Assembly (NCBI GenBank): GCA_016199255.1
Contig: JACQHA010000331.1
Coordinates: 1-5,898 of the forward strand
DNA: 5,898 nt
Origin: Deinococcus sp.
GTDB taxonomy: Bacteria; Deinococcota; Deinococci; JACQHA01
Reading direction: 5' to 3'
Shown piece after piece: positions 1 through 5,071 of this stretch. Numbering within the stretch: the stretch's first letter is position 1; each line of letters starts with the position of its first letter. A model generated the notes under the pieces. It ran no database searches, was not told the origin of the DNA, and saw nothing but the letters and a program-made list of their open reading frames with translations. The position numbers and the translations under genes are program-made.

Positions 1-120
1 TCAGGAAGGAGGCCCATCGCCTCGGCACGCCTGATAACAGTGACAGCCAACCGCGCCAGGCCTGGCGCGGTTGGCTGTCACTGTTATCAGGCGTGCCGAG
101 GCGATGGGCCTCCTTCCTGA
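1..120. repeat. Perfect 120-bp palindrome with no spacer at the window edge
   Basis: Bases 1-60 are the exact reverse complement of bases 61-120, with no mismatch and no central loop. The right half (61-120) continues smoothly into the antitoxin reading frame. The left half, read in that same frame, meets stop codons TGA at 32-34 and TAA at 35-37. The repeat starts exactly at the window edge. A loop-less perfect palindrome of this size is unstable in cells, and the pattern is typical of a contig-end fold-back or amplification chimera. I therefore think 61-120 is genuine and 1-60 is a mirrored copy. A natural palindrome cannot be excluded from the sequence alone. Confidence 0.95.
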
Positions 121-637
121 CAACCAGACCATTGACCGCCTGGATGTTGAGACCATCCTGCAGGTTGTCGAGTATATCGCCCGGGCTGGGATCGGACGCA
201 GTGCGCTGGCGGACCTCAAGCGTCCCCACAGCCGCGATCCTGCGCAGCTCACCGCCACCCTGCAGCACCTTGCCGAGGACCTGCTCGCTTGTCCGGCGCC
301 GGCGTCTGAATGGCAGGTCCTACGCACCACTTTCGGAGTTGACCATTTGGCCCGTCTCCTCGGGATCTCGGTAGTGAGCGTGCGTCGCTACGCCTTGGGT
401 GCCCGGCGGACCCCTGATGATGTCGCCGCCCGCGTGCACTTCTTGGCGCTGGCTGTCGGTGACCTAGCTGGGGCGTACAACGACATTGGGATCCGCCGCT
501 GGTTTGAGCGCAGGCGCGCGCTGCTGGGCGACCGGTCCCCTGCTGAACTCCTGGCAGGTGCCTGGAGTCCTGACGACCCAGGCTCTAAGAAGGTTTGGGA
601 GCTTGCTGAGGCGCTGGTTGCCTCGCCAGGGACGTGA
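71..637 (+). CDS. Xre/MbcA/ParS-like antitoxin of a RES-type toxin-antitoxin pair (5' end uncertain)
   Basis: This is probably the antitoxin that binds and silences the RES toxin encoded next to it and represses their shared operon. Read from TTG at 71 it is 188 aa. Residues about 85-110 form an Xre-like helix-turn-helix (LARLLGISVVSVRRYALG). Residues about 120-185 match the MbcA/ParS toxin-binding domain (DUF2384), including AGAYNDIGIRRWF followed by LLGDRSPAELL. The stop codon overlaps the toxin start by 4 bp (GTGA), so the two are translationally coupled. The start is not secure: the frame stays open to about 62, and everything before 61 is the mirrored palindrome half. The gene may be truncated, or it may begin at ATG 104 (177 aa, weak GAGG-like ribosome site). 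Family antitoxins are often near 110-170 aa. The family call is strong; activity is inferred. Confidence 0.88.
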   Translation: MAVTVIRRAEAMGLLPDNQTIDRLDVETILQVVEYIARAGIGRSALADLKRPHSRDPAQLTATLQHLAEDLLACPAPASEWQVLRTTFGVDHLARLLGISVVSVRRYALGARRTPDDVAARVHFLALAVGDLAGAYNDIGIRRWFERRRALLGDRSPAELLAGAWSPDDPGSKKVWELAEALVASPGT

Positions 638-1176
638 TCGGGTTCCGGCACGCTGACCCCCGTTTTCCCTTCCTCTGGGAGAGTGCTGCCCAGCCCCCAG
701 CGCGCTGGCACGGTCCAGGTGAGGGACCTGCCCACTACTTCTGTGACACCCCCGATGGGGCCTGGGCCGAGTTCCTGCGGCATGAGGAAATCAAAGACCC
801 CAAAGACCTCGCGACCATTCGCCGATCTGTGTGGGCCGTCGACCTCCAAAACGAGCCGTTGCCTACCCCCAATCTCCTGCTCCGCACCCTCACTGGGGGA
901 CCAAAGAGCTATGCGGCCTGTCAGGCTGAGGCCCGCCGGCTCCGGAAAGAGGGAGCCAGGGGGCTACTGGCCCCCTCCGCAGCCCTCCTCCCCGGAGGTG
1001 CCCATGGGTGGCGGGTAGACAGTGGCCTCCGGCCAGGCCCACCACGTGACGGTACAGTTATCGTCCTCTTTGGTGGCCGTCCAGATCTGGTTGGTTGGGC
1101 CGCCACCGCTGCCGGTCGCCCCACTGATGCCTTGCTCGCCGCTGTCCGGCACTTCCGGGTGGCAGCAACAGATTGA
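634..1176 (+). CDS. RES-domain toxin (MbcT/ParT-like, NAD+-targeting)
   Basis: The 180-aa product matches the RES family. Characterised members degrade cellular NAD+ (MbcT by phosphorolysis) or ADP-ribosylate a host enzyme (ParT), stopping growth until the antitoxin binds. The RES pattern is visible in order: R5 in the opening FRHADPRFP, R24 in ARWHGPG, Y35 in HYF, E46 in AWAEFL, and S115 in GLLAPSAAL. These correspond to the conserved Arg, Tyr, Glu and Ser that give the family its name and line the NAD+ site. The length is normal for the family. The start is GTG at 634, inside the antitoxin stop, with no strong Shine-Dalgarno site, so expression probably depends on antitoxin translation. No key residue is missing, so the toxin looks intact. 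Which NAD+ reaction it performs cannot be read from sequence. The gene ends convergent to the transporter operon, 77 bp away. Confidence 0.9.
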   Translation: MIGFRHADPRFPFLWESAAQPPARWHGPGEGPAHYFCDTPDGAWAEFLRHEEIKDPKDLATIRRSVWAVDLQNEPLPTPNLLLRTLTGGPKSYAACQAEARRLRKEGARGLLAPSAALLPGGAHGWRVDSGLRPGPPRDGTVIVLFGGRPDLVGWAATAAGRPTDALLAAVRHFRVAATD

Positions 1177-1253
1177 TGCCCTTACTATTGGGCGCCCAGG
1201 CGATGGAACGATCAGATTATCAGCGGCGCGCCGGAGGCGCATCCGTTAACGGC
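1177..1253. other. Short convergent intergenic gap without a clear terminator
   Basis: The toxin gene (+) and the last permease gene (-) face each other across 77 bp. The gap contains small palindromes: GGGCGCCC at 1190-1197, GGCGCGCC at 1225-1232 and CCGTTAACGG at 1243-1252. There is also a 5-bp stem GCGCC/GGCGC at 1228-1240 with loop GGA. None is followed by a T-run on either strand, so no intrinsic terminator can be called. Termination of the two converging transcripts may rely on Rho or on transcription collision; this is inference. Confidence 0.6.
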
Positions 1254-2156
1254 CTACCCCTTCACTGCCCCCAGGGTGAGCCCGCGCACCACGTAGCGCT
1301 GCGCTAGGAGCGCCAGCACTGTAGGGGGAATGATGGCCAACAGTGCCTGGGTGGAAACGTACCAGAACTGCACGCCTCTGACGCTATAGGCGGTGCCGGC
1401 GATGCGCACTGGCAGCGTGATGGCGTCGAGGCGCCCGATAGTGAGGGCAAACAGGAACTCGTTCCAGGTAAACGCCAGGATAATCAGCCCAGCAGCCATT
1501 ATCGCCGGCTGCGCCAGGGGCCGAGCAACGTGCCAGAAGGTACTAAACGGCGTGGCGCCATCTACCAGTGCCGCCTCCTCTAGCTCCAGGGGCAGGTCCA
1601 GGAAAGTCTGGCGCAGGATCACTACGGCGAAGGGCAGATTAAACGTGGTGTTGGCAATAATTAACGCCGCCTGGGTGTCCAGCAGATGCAGGGTGCGCAT
1701 AATCAGGTAGAACGGCAGTACCGTCACTACCGGGGGCAGTACCCGCTGGGACAGGAACCAGGTGACAATGTCCTTGTTCTTAATGAGATGGAAGCGGAAC
1801 CGCGCCAGGGCGTACGCCGCCGGAACCCCCAGGAGCAGCGCCAGCACTGTAGTGGCCACCGCAATGCCGGTGCTGTTCAGCAGGGCGTGGTAGGTCTCCG
1901 CCACTGACAGCTCGGTGCGCCAGTTCTCTAGGGTAGGCCGGTATTGCAGGAACGGCACTCCCAGGCCCGTGACGGTGAACGTGTCTGCTGGGCGCCGCAG
2001 GGACATAGATAGCGCCCAGTACACGGGGAACCCCGCCACAGCAGTGGCCAGGAACGCTAGCAGCACTATTCCCACCTGCCGCCATTGCCGCACCACCCGG
2101 CGAGTGACGGCAGAAGTGCCCACAGCAGTTAGCGTCGCGTTGCGCCCAGTAGTCAC
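1254..2156 (-). CDS. Carbohydrate ABC transporter permease, MalG-like (binding-protein-dependent transport inner-membrane component)
   Basis: One of two membrane subunits forming the translocation channel of a sugar-type importer in the inner membrane. The 300-aa protein has about six hydrophobic segments (roughly residues 28-50, 92-116, 133-155, 163-183, 216-236 and 268-288). Its cytoplasmic EAA loop, which docks onto the ATPase, is canonical: EEAALVDGATPF at 193-204, followed by ARPLAQP. The family motif WNEFLFAL lies at 231-238, and the C-terminus QRYVVRGLTLGAVKG is typical of MalG-type permeases, so this is the MalG rather than the MalF partner. The start is GTG at 2156, chosen because a perfect AGGAGG (2162-2167) lies 5 nt upstream. 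That site overlaps the last base of the preceding permease's stop codon, so the two are tightly coupled. It is the last gene of the operon. The substrate cannot be told from sequence. Confidence 0.93.
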   Translation of the reverse strand: MTTGRNATLTAVGTSAVTRRVVRQWRQVGIVLLAFLATAVAGFPVYWALSMSLRRPADTFTVTGLGVPFLQYRPTLENWRTELSVAETYHALLNSTGIAVATTVLALLLGVPAAYALARFRFHLIKNKDIVTWFLSQRVLPPVVTVLPFYLIMRTLHLLDTQAALIIANTTFNLPFAVVILRQTFLDLPLELEEAALVDGATPFSTFWHVARPLAQPAIMAAGLIILAFTWNEFLFALTIGRLDAITLPVRIAGTAYSVRGVQFWYVSTQALLAIIPPTVLALLAQRYVVRGLTLGAVKG

Positions 2157-2161
2157 TGCGC

Positions 2162-2167
2162 CCTCCT
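2162..2167 (-). promoter_or_regulatory. Ribosome binding site of the MalG-like permease gene
   Basis: A perfect AGGAGG on the - strand lies 5 nt before the GTG start at 2156. Its first base is the last base of the upstream gene's TGA stop (2167-2169). This fixes the GTG start and suggests ribosomes finishing the MalF-like permease can reinitiate here, keeping the two subunits in balance. Confidence 0.85.
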
Positions 2168-3018
2168 CATTCGTATACCTGGCGCATGCGCTTGAAGAAA
2201 AAGGTGATGACGATCATCTCAGCGATTAGCATGACATATCCGAGCGCCGAGGAGTAGCCGAAATCGAAGTGCCGGAAGCCCGCTCGATAGGTGAACATGG
2301 AGTAGGTCTGGGTGGCAGTGCCTGGGCCACCGCCGGTGAGCCCCCAGGGGATGTCGAACACTTTGAGACCTTCGGTGAGCCGCAGCAGCAGCACGAGAAT
2401 CACCACCGGCTGCAACATCGGCAGTGTCAGTGAACGGAACACCCGCCAGCCTGAGGAGGTATCCAGCCGGGCTGCCTCATAGAGTTCATCGGGCAGCGAC
2501 TGCAGCGCTGCCAGGAACACCAGGAAGCAGAACGGGGTCCACTGCCAGATCTCCACGAGTCCCACCCCTACCAACGCCCATTGAGGATGGGAGATCCAGG
2601 GGATCTTCCAGGGCAAGATGCTGTTTATAAAGCCCCCCTCCTCGTAGTAGATGGTGAGGAACAAGAGGCCTACCGCAACTGGCGTGGCAAACAGCGGCGT
2701 GGTCATCAAGGTGCGCAACAGCGAGCGCCCCGGCAAGTGGCGGTTGAACAGCACTGCCAGGGCTATGCCCAGCACCAGCTGGGCAGTAACGGTAGTCACC
2801 AGGAGCACCAGGGTCACCACCACTGACTCCTGCACCCGCGAGTCGGTGAACACCCGGGCGAAGTTGTGCAGCCCTACCCAGATGGCGCTGACGTTCCGGC
2901 CCAGGCGTATGTTGTAAAAACTAATGCGCAGCGAGTAGATCAGGGGGAAAATGGTAAACGCCAGCACCCAGAGCACGGCTGGCAGCAGGAACACATATTT
3001 GATCGGGCTTTTCTGCAC
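2167..3018 (-). CDS. Carbohydrate ABC transporter permease, MalF-like
   Basis: The second membrane subunit of the importer, partner of the MalG-like protein encoded just downstream. It has 283 aa: an N-terminal membrane helix (about 8-30), then helices near 66-90, 104-125, 148-171, 202-216 and 258-276. There is no large periplasmic insert as in E. coli MalF. Family signatures are the EAA loop (EAARLDTSSGWRVFRSLTLP, 181-200) and the segment LTGGGPGTATQTYSMFTYRAGF (227-248), which marks MalF/UgpA-type permeases. In the EAA loop the usual DGA reads DTS, so the conserved glycine is replaced by threonine. The start is GTG at 3018 with only a weak AGGA 11 nt away, but it places the first helix where expected. 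A 12-bp hairpin lies 20 nt upstream, between this gene and the binding-protein gene, and may lower permease output relative to the binding protein. Confidence 0.93.
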   Translation of the reverse strand: MQKSPIKYVFLLPAVLWVLAFTIFPLIYSLRISFYNIRLGRNVSAIWVGLHNFARVFTDSRVQESVVVTLVLLVTTVTAQLVLGIALAVLFNRHLPGRSLLRTLMTTPLFATPVAVGLLFLTIYYEEGGFINSILPWKIPWISHPQWALVGVGLVEIWQWTPFCFLVFLAALQSLPDELYEAARLDTSSGWRVFRSLTLPMLQPVVILVLLLRLTEGLKVFDIPWGLTGGGPGTATQTYSMFTYRAGFRHFDFGYSSALGYVMLIAEMIVITFFFKRMRQVYE

Positions 3019-3038
3019 AGTCGTTCCAGTCCTGGAGT

Positions 3039-3065
3039 GGGGCGGCGGGTCTGACCCGCCGCCCC
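3039..3065 (-). other. Strong intercistronic hairpin between binding-protein and permease genes
   Basis: Two 12-nt arms (3054-3065 and 3039-3050 in RNA order, GGGGCGGCGGGU and ACCCGCCGCCCC) pair perfectly around a 3-nt CAG loop. The hairpin begins 25 nt after the binding-protein stop and ends 20 nt before the MalF-like start. No U-run follows it, so it is not a standard intrinsic terminator. Stable hairpins in this position, such as the malE-malF REP in E. coli, protect the upstream message from 3' exonucleases, which gives much more binding protein than permease. I infer the same role here. Partial termination is the alternative. Confidence 0.75.
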
Positions 3066-3090
3066 CAAGACACTCCCTACTAGTTACCCA

Positions 3091-4701
3091 CTACTCCAGT
3101 CCCAGAGAGGCGCGGTAGATCGCCCGCTGCCGGTCGCGGCCCAGCCGGTCGGTGGTCTCCTGCCACTGGGCGAAGGTGAGGTCCAAGGCCTCCTGCGGCG
3201 TGAGCTGCCCGCTCTCGGCCTTAGAGAGGTTCTGGTCCAGCGACTGCCGGTACTCAAACGCGCCGGGAATGCGCAAGAAGCTCAGGTTCAGCGGCGCGAA
3301 GTAGTTGTCCCGGTAGGCCCGGTGGTACTCCACTATGTCGTCCGCGTTCCAGCCTTGGCTCAGGTACGCCTCCAGGGAGGCGTTGCCATAGGGCGGCACG
3401 AAGTGCCACGCCATGCCTGGATCCACGCCAGTCCAGCCTTGCCGCACGTTCCACAGGCTGAAGCTCCGAGTGGCCTGAGTGGCCCAGAGGTGGTACACCA
3501 CGTCAGGGTTCGGGGTCAGGACGCTGATCATGCCGTGCCAAGAGCCACCGGTGGTGTTGCCCACCACATTCGGCGGGTCCACAGCGACGAACTGGCCGCT
3601 GGCTGTGTCATACACCTCGCGCACCCCAGGCAGGATGGAGGCGCCCAGCTTGCCTTTGATGTCGCTGCGCTCAGGAATCTGCACCAGCGAGCCCACGTCA
3701 CCCCAGCTAAACACAAAGGCGGCGCGGCCTCTTAGGAAGTAGTCCCAGCCCTCGCCCAGGTCCCAACCCACCTGCGCCGCCGGGCCGTACTGGGAGAGTT
3801 CAATCAGGAACTCCAGGGCGCGCACGTGGCCGGGGGAGTTGATGATCGGGTCCATAGTGTCCGGGTCAAACCAGAAGGGCTGGTTGGGCCGAGTGACTAC
3901 AAACGGCACCGCCAGCGAGATGAAGTGGAACAGGCCCTGGGCGTTCACCTTAAGGTGCAGCACAACCCCGCTGTCGCCTTCGCCGTCCCCGTTCAGGTCG
4001 CGGCCATTCAGGAACCGGGCAATGGACAGCACGTCGTCCCAGGTGGGGGGCGGCACCACCAGTGCGCGGCCGGTGGCAGCCTGGTACTCAGCCTGGATCG
4101 CCGGGTCAGTGAGGATGTCCCGGCGGTAGTAGAGCACCTGCCCGTCCGAGTCGTTCAGCGTGCCGTACCACCGGCCACCCCAGGTGTAGAGGGTCTGGAG
4201 CGATGGGGGGAAGCCACTGCGGTCCCACGTGGGGAACCCGGGGTTGTCGAAGTAGGTATCCACTGGCACCACAAAGTCGCCCTCGACCAGGTCGCCGTAC
4301 CAGTCGGCGCCGACAATGAAGCCGTCGAACTGGCCGGTGCCCAGCTGCAGGTCAGCGAAGACCTGGGGGAAAGCCTCACCCAGGGGAATCTCTACTATGT
4401 TCAATTTGGCGCCGGTGAGCTCTTCCCAGGCAGGGCGCACCTGGTAGATGGGCCCGGAGATGCCGCCCATGACCCCACCGGAGTTGGTGGTGACCGTGAT
4501 GGTCTTGCCGGCATAGGGCTGCAGGCCTGGCCCAACCAGGTTACCCAGCTCGCCAGGGGCGAAGGTGACGGTCTCATCATCAGTCAAGAGCCTGATGGTG
4601 ATGCTCCCGTCGGCGTTAAAGGTGACGTAGGTTTCTTGGGCTGGGGCTAAGCCTAGCGCCAGCACCGCTAGAACGCTTAAGAGCCTCAGTACGTGTCGCA
4701 T
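3091..4701 (-). CDS. Extracellular solute-binding protein of a carbohydrate ABC importer (family 1 type)
   Basis: The periplasmic receptor that captures the substrate and delivers it to the two permeases. It has 536 aa. The signal peptide covers residues 1-21: MRHVLR, a hydrophobic core, then APA before Q22. There is no lipobox Cys, so it should be soluble rather than a lipoprotein. Family features include the lobe-I segment WEELTGAKLNIVEIP (92-106), FDGFIVGADWYGDLVEGDFVVPVD (125-148, the usual 'D...D..w...l...g.l.pld' region), a Tyr-rich hinge (VLYYRRDIL), PPTWDDVLSIARFLN (218-232), and an EF-hand-like acidic loop DLNGDGEGD (235-243) where family members often carry D-rich repeats. It is longer than the usual 400-450 aa, with an extra stretch near residues 23-65. 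The start is ATG at 4701 with AAGGAGG 7 nt upstream. It is first in the operon. A sugar or sugar-like ligand is inferred; which one is unknown. Confidence 0.92.
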   Translation of the reverse strand: MRHVLRLLSVLAVLALGLAPAQETYVTFNADGSITIRLLTDDETVTFAPGELGNLVGPGLQPYAGKTITVTTNSGGVMGGISGPIYQVRPAWEELTGAKLNIVEIPLGEAFPQVFADLQLGTGQFDGFIVGADWYGDLVEGDFVVPVDTYFDNPGFPTWDRSGFPPSLQTLYTWGGRWYGTLNDSDGQVLYYRRDILTDPAIQAEYQAATGRALVVPPPTWDDVLSIARFLNGRDLNGDGEGDSGVVLHLKVNAQGLFHFISLAVPFVVTRPNQPFWFDPDTMDPIINSPGHVRALEFLIELSQYGPAAQVGWDLGEGWDYFLRGRAAFVFSWGDVGSLVQIPERSDIKGKLGASILPGVREVYDTASGQFVAVDPPNVVGNTTGGSWHGMISVLTPNPDVVYHLWATQATRSFSLWNVRQGWTGVDPGMAWHFVPPYGNASLEAYLSQGWNADDIVEYHRAYRDNYFAPLNLSFLRIPGAFEYRQSLDQNLSKAESGQLTPQEALDLTFAQWQETTDRLGRDRQRAIYRASLGLE

Positions 4702-4708
4702 TTCCTTT

Positions 4709-4715
4709 CCTCCTT
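4709..4715 (-). promoter_or_regulatory. Strong ribosome binding site of the solute-binding protein gene
   Basis: AAGGAGG on the - strand lies 7 nt before the ATG at 4701, near-ideal for high translation and decisive for the start. A second similar purine run (AAGGAGA, 4723-4729) lies just upstream, in the loop of a 5-bp GGTAG/CTACC hairpin (4716-4735) that abuts this site. Confidence 0.88.
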
Positions 4716-4733
4716 GGTAGTCTCTCCTTGCTA

Positions 4734-4756
4734 CCCGGCCTGCCTCTCAGGCCAGG
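4734..4756 (-). other. Leader RNA hairpin upstream of the binding-protein ribosome site
   Basis: In the - strand transcript, CCUGGCCU (4756-4749) pairs with AGGCCGGG (4741-4734) as an 8-bp stem with one G-U pair, around a 7-nt loop. It ends about 18 nt before the AAGGAGG site. No U-run follows, so it is not a terminator. Its role, if any, could be message stability or translation tuning. Confidence 0.5.
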
Positions 4757-4850
4757 TTTCCCCCTAAGGTTACAGTGGAAGCCCACTTTGCTCAGTTGCA
4801 GCGGTCTGGAGGCCATATTTCCCTCGACGGACGCAGAGATTCATTGCTGC

Positions 4851-4864
4851 TGAAAACGATTTCA
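4851..4864. promoter_or_regulatory. LacI/GalR-family-type operator
   Basis: TGAAAACGATTTCA has perfect 5-bp inverted arms (TGAAA/TTTCA) around a centre with the CG step that is the hallmark of LacI/GalR-family operators. It also fits the core of the catabolite-responsive element consensus TGNAANCGNWNNCA. It lies at about +10 to +23 relative to the predicted start of transcription near 4873, a position where a bound repressor would block early elongation or promoter clearance. LacI-family regulators commonly control sugar ABC transporter operons, which fits the genes downstream. The regulator gene is not in the window. The motif is seen directly; its function is inferred. Confidence 0.72.
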
Positions 4865-4879
4865 CACCAAGACAGCTTT

Positions 4880-4908
4880 ATGTTATCCAAGCCTCGCCAG
4901 GTTGTCAA
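4880..4908 (-). promoter_or_regulatory. Sigma-70-type promoter of the ABC transporter operon
   Basis: On the - strand a perfect -35 hexamer TTGACA (4903-4908) is followed by a 17-bp spacer and a -10 hexamer TAACAT (4880-4885, 4 of 6 matches to TATAAT, with the key TA...AT bases kept). Transcription would start near 4873, giving a leader of about 170 nt before the ATG at 4701. An operator-like palindrome just downstream and phased repeats just upstream support this being the regulated promoter of the operon. Confidence 0.78.
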
Positions 4909-4927
4909 CAGCGTGTTAGCTGAATCG

Positions 4928-4960
4928 CGAAGGGCCGCGATAGCCCACGAAGGGCCGCGA
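4928..4960. repeat. Two 13-bp direct repeats with a 20-bp period upstream of the promoter
   Basis: CGAAGGGCCGCGA occurs at 4928-4940 and again at 4948-4960, an exact match. The 20-bp period is about two turns of the helix, so both copies face the same side of the DNA. Their centres fall at about -61 and -81 from the predicted start site, a usual place for activator binding. The second copy also forms the left arm of a 7-bp inverted repeat, AGGGCCG/CGGCCCT (4951-4969, 5-nt loop). They may be activator sites, or just a short GC-rich tandem duplication. Confidence 0.65.
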
Positions 4961-5071
4961 AACGGCCCTGGGAGGTTACCCTGTGGTAGGGCCTGAGGTG
5001 CAGAGAGGCTGCTGCAGCAGTTGGTAGTGGTTCGCCGGCTACTGGTATAGGCTTAGCCTGAGAGCTATTGC

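Larger units (their letters stand above)
4702..5071. other. 370-bp intergenic region: leader, promoter, operator and direct repeats of the transporter operon
   Basis: No convincing gene lies here; the open frames that cross it resemble no protein family I recognise. From the Ada side it holds an unremarkable stretch (4981-5071) with small palindromes (5009-5020, CTGCTGCAGCAG; 5048-5058, AGGCT/AGCCT around one base) but no intrinsic terminator for Ada. It then holds a pair of 13-bp direct repeats, a sigma-70-like promoter, a LacI-type operator, and a leader of about 170 nt. The leader contains an 8-bp hairpin (4734-4756, 7-nt loop, one G-U pair) shortly before the ribosome site. I recognise no known riboswitch class in it. 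Confidence 0.7.

Noticed and set aside
1..330. Minus-strand open frame of 109 codons across the palindrome and antitoxin start
   Set aside because: It is antisense to the antitoxin, is Arg/Ser-rich with no family resemblance, and its 3' end exists only because of the mirrored palindrome half.
3039..3065. Intrinsic terminator after the binding-protein gene
   Set aside because: The stem is strong but no T-run follows on the - strand, and the operon continues directly into the permease genes, so a stabilising or attenuating hairpin fits better.
3967..3993. EF-hand-like DLNGDGEGD in the binding protein, considered as an unusual calcium-binding insertion
   Set aside because: Acidic D-G-rich loops at this position, just after the 'TWDD...' segment, are common in this receptor family, so it is not exceptional.
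3826..4650. Long + strand open frame of 274 codons antisense to the binding-protein gene
   Set aside because: It lacks any recognisable domain, and the opposite strand encodes a clear solute-binding protein with signal peptide and ribosome site. Long antisense frames are common in GC-rich genes.
4616..4816. Possible 66-aa leader gene on the - strand overlapping the binding-protein start
   Set aside because: A GAGGG lies 4 nt before its ATG, but the product is a basic, low-complexity sequence and most of its length is the out-of-frame signal-peptide coding region. A role as an upstream translated leader is possible but unsupported.
4777..4851. 24-codon mini-frame (MNLCVRRGK...) in the operon leader, considered as an attenuation leader peptide
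   Set aside because: It has no ribosome site, no run of regulatory codons, and no terminator/antiterminator pair after it.
4775..4996. Possible 73-aa + strand gene in the intergenic region
   Set aside because: It has no recognisable domain and no good ribosome site, and it runs straight through the promoter, operator and direct repeats.
5021..5060. GGTTCG-containing stretch resembling a tRNA T-arm
   Set aside because: No acceptor stem, anticodon arm or CCA-adjacent pairing can be built around it; the match is too short.
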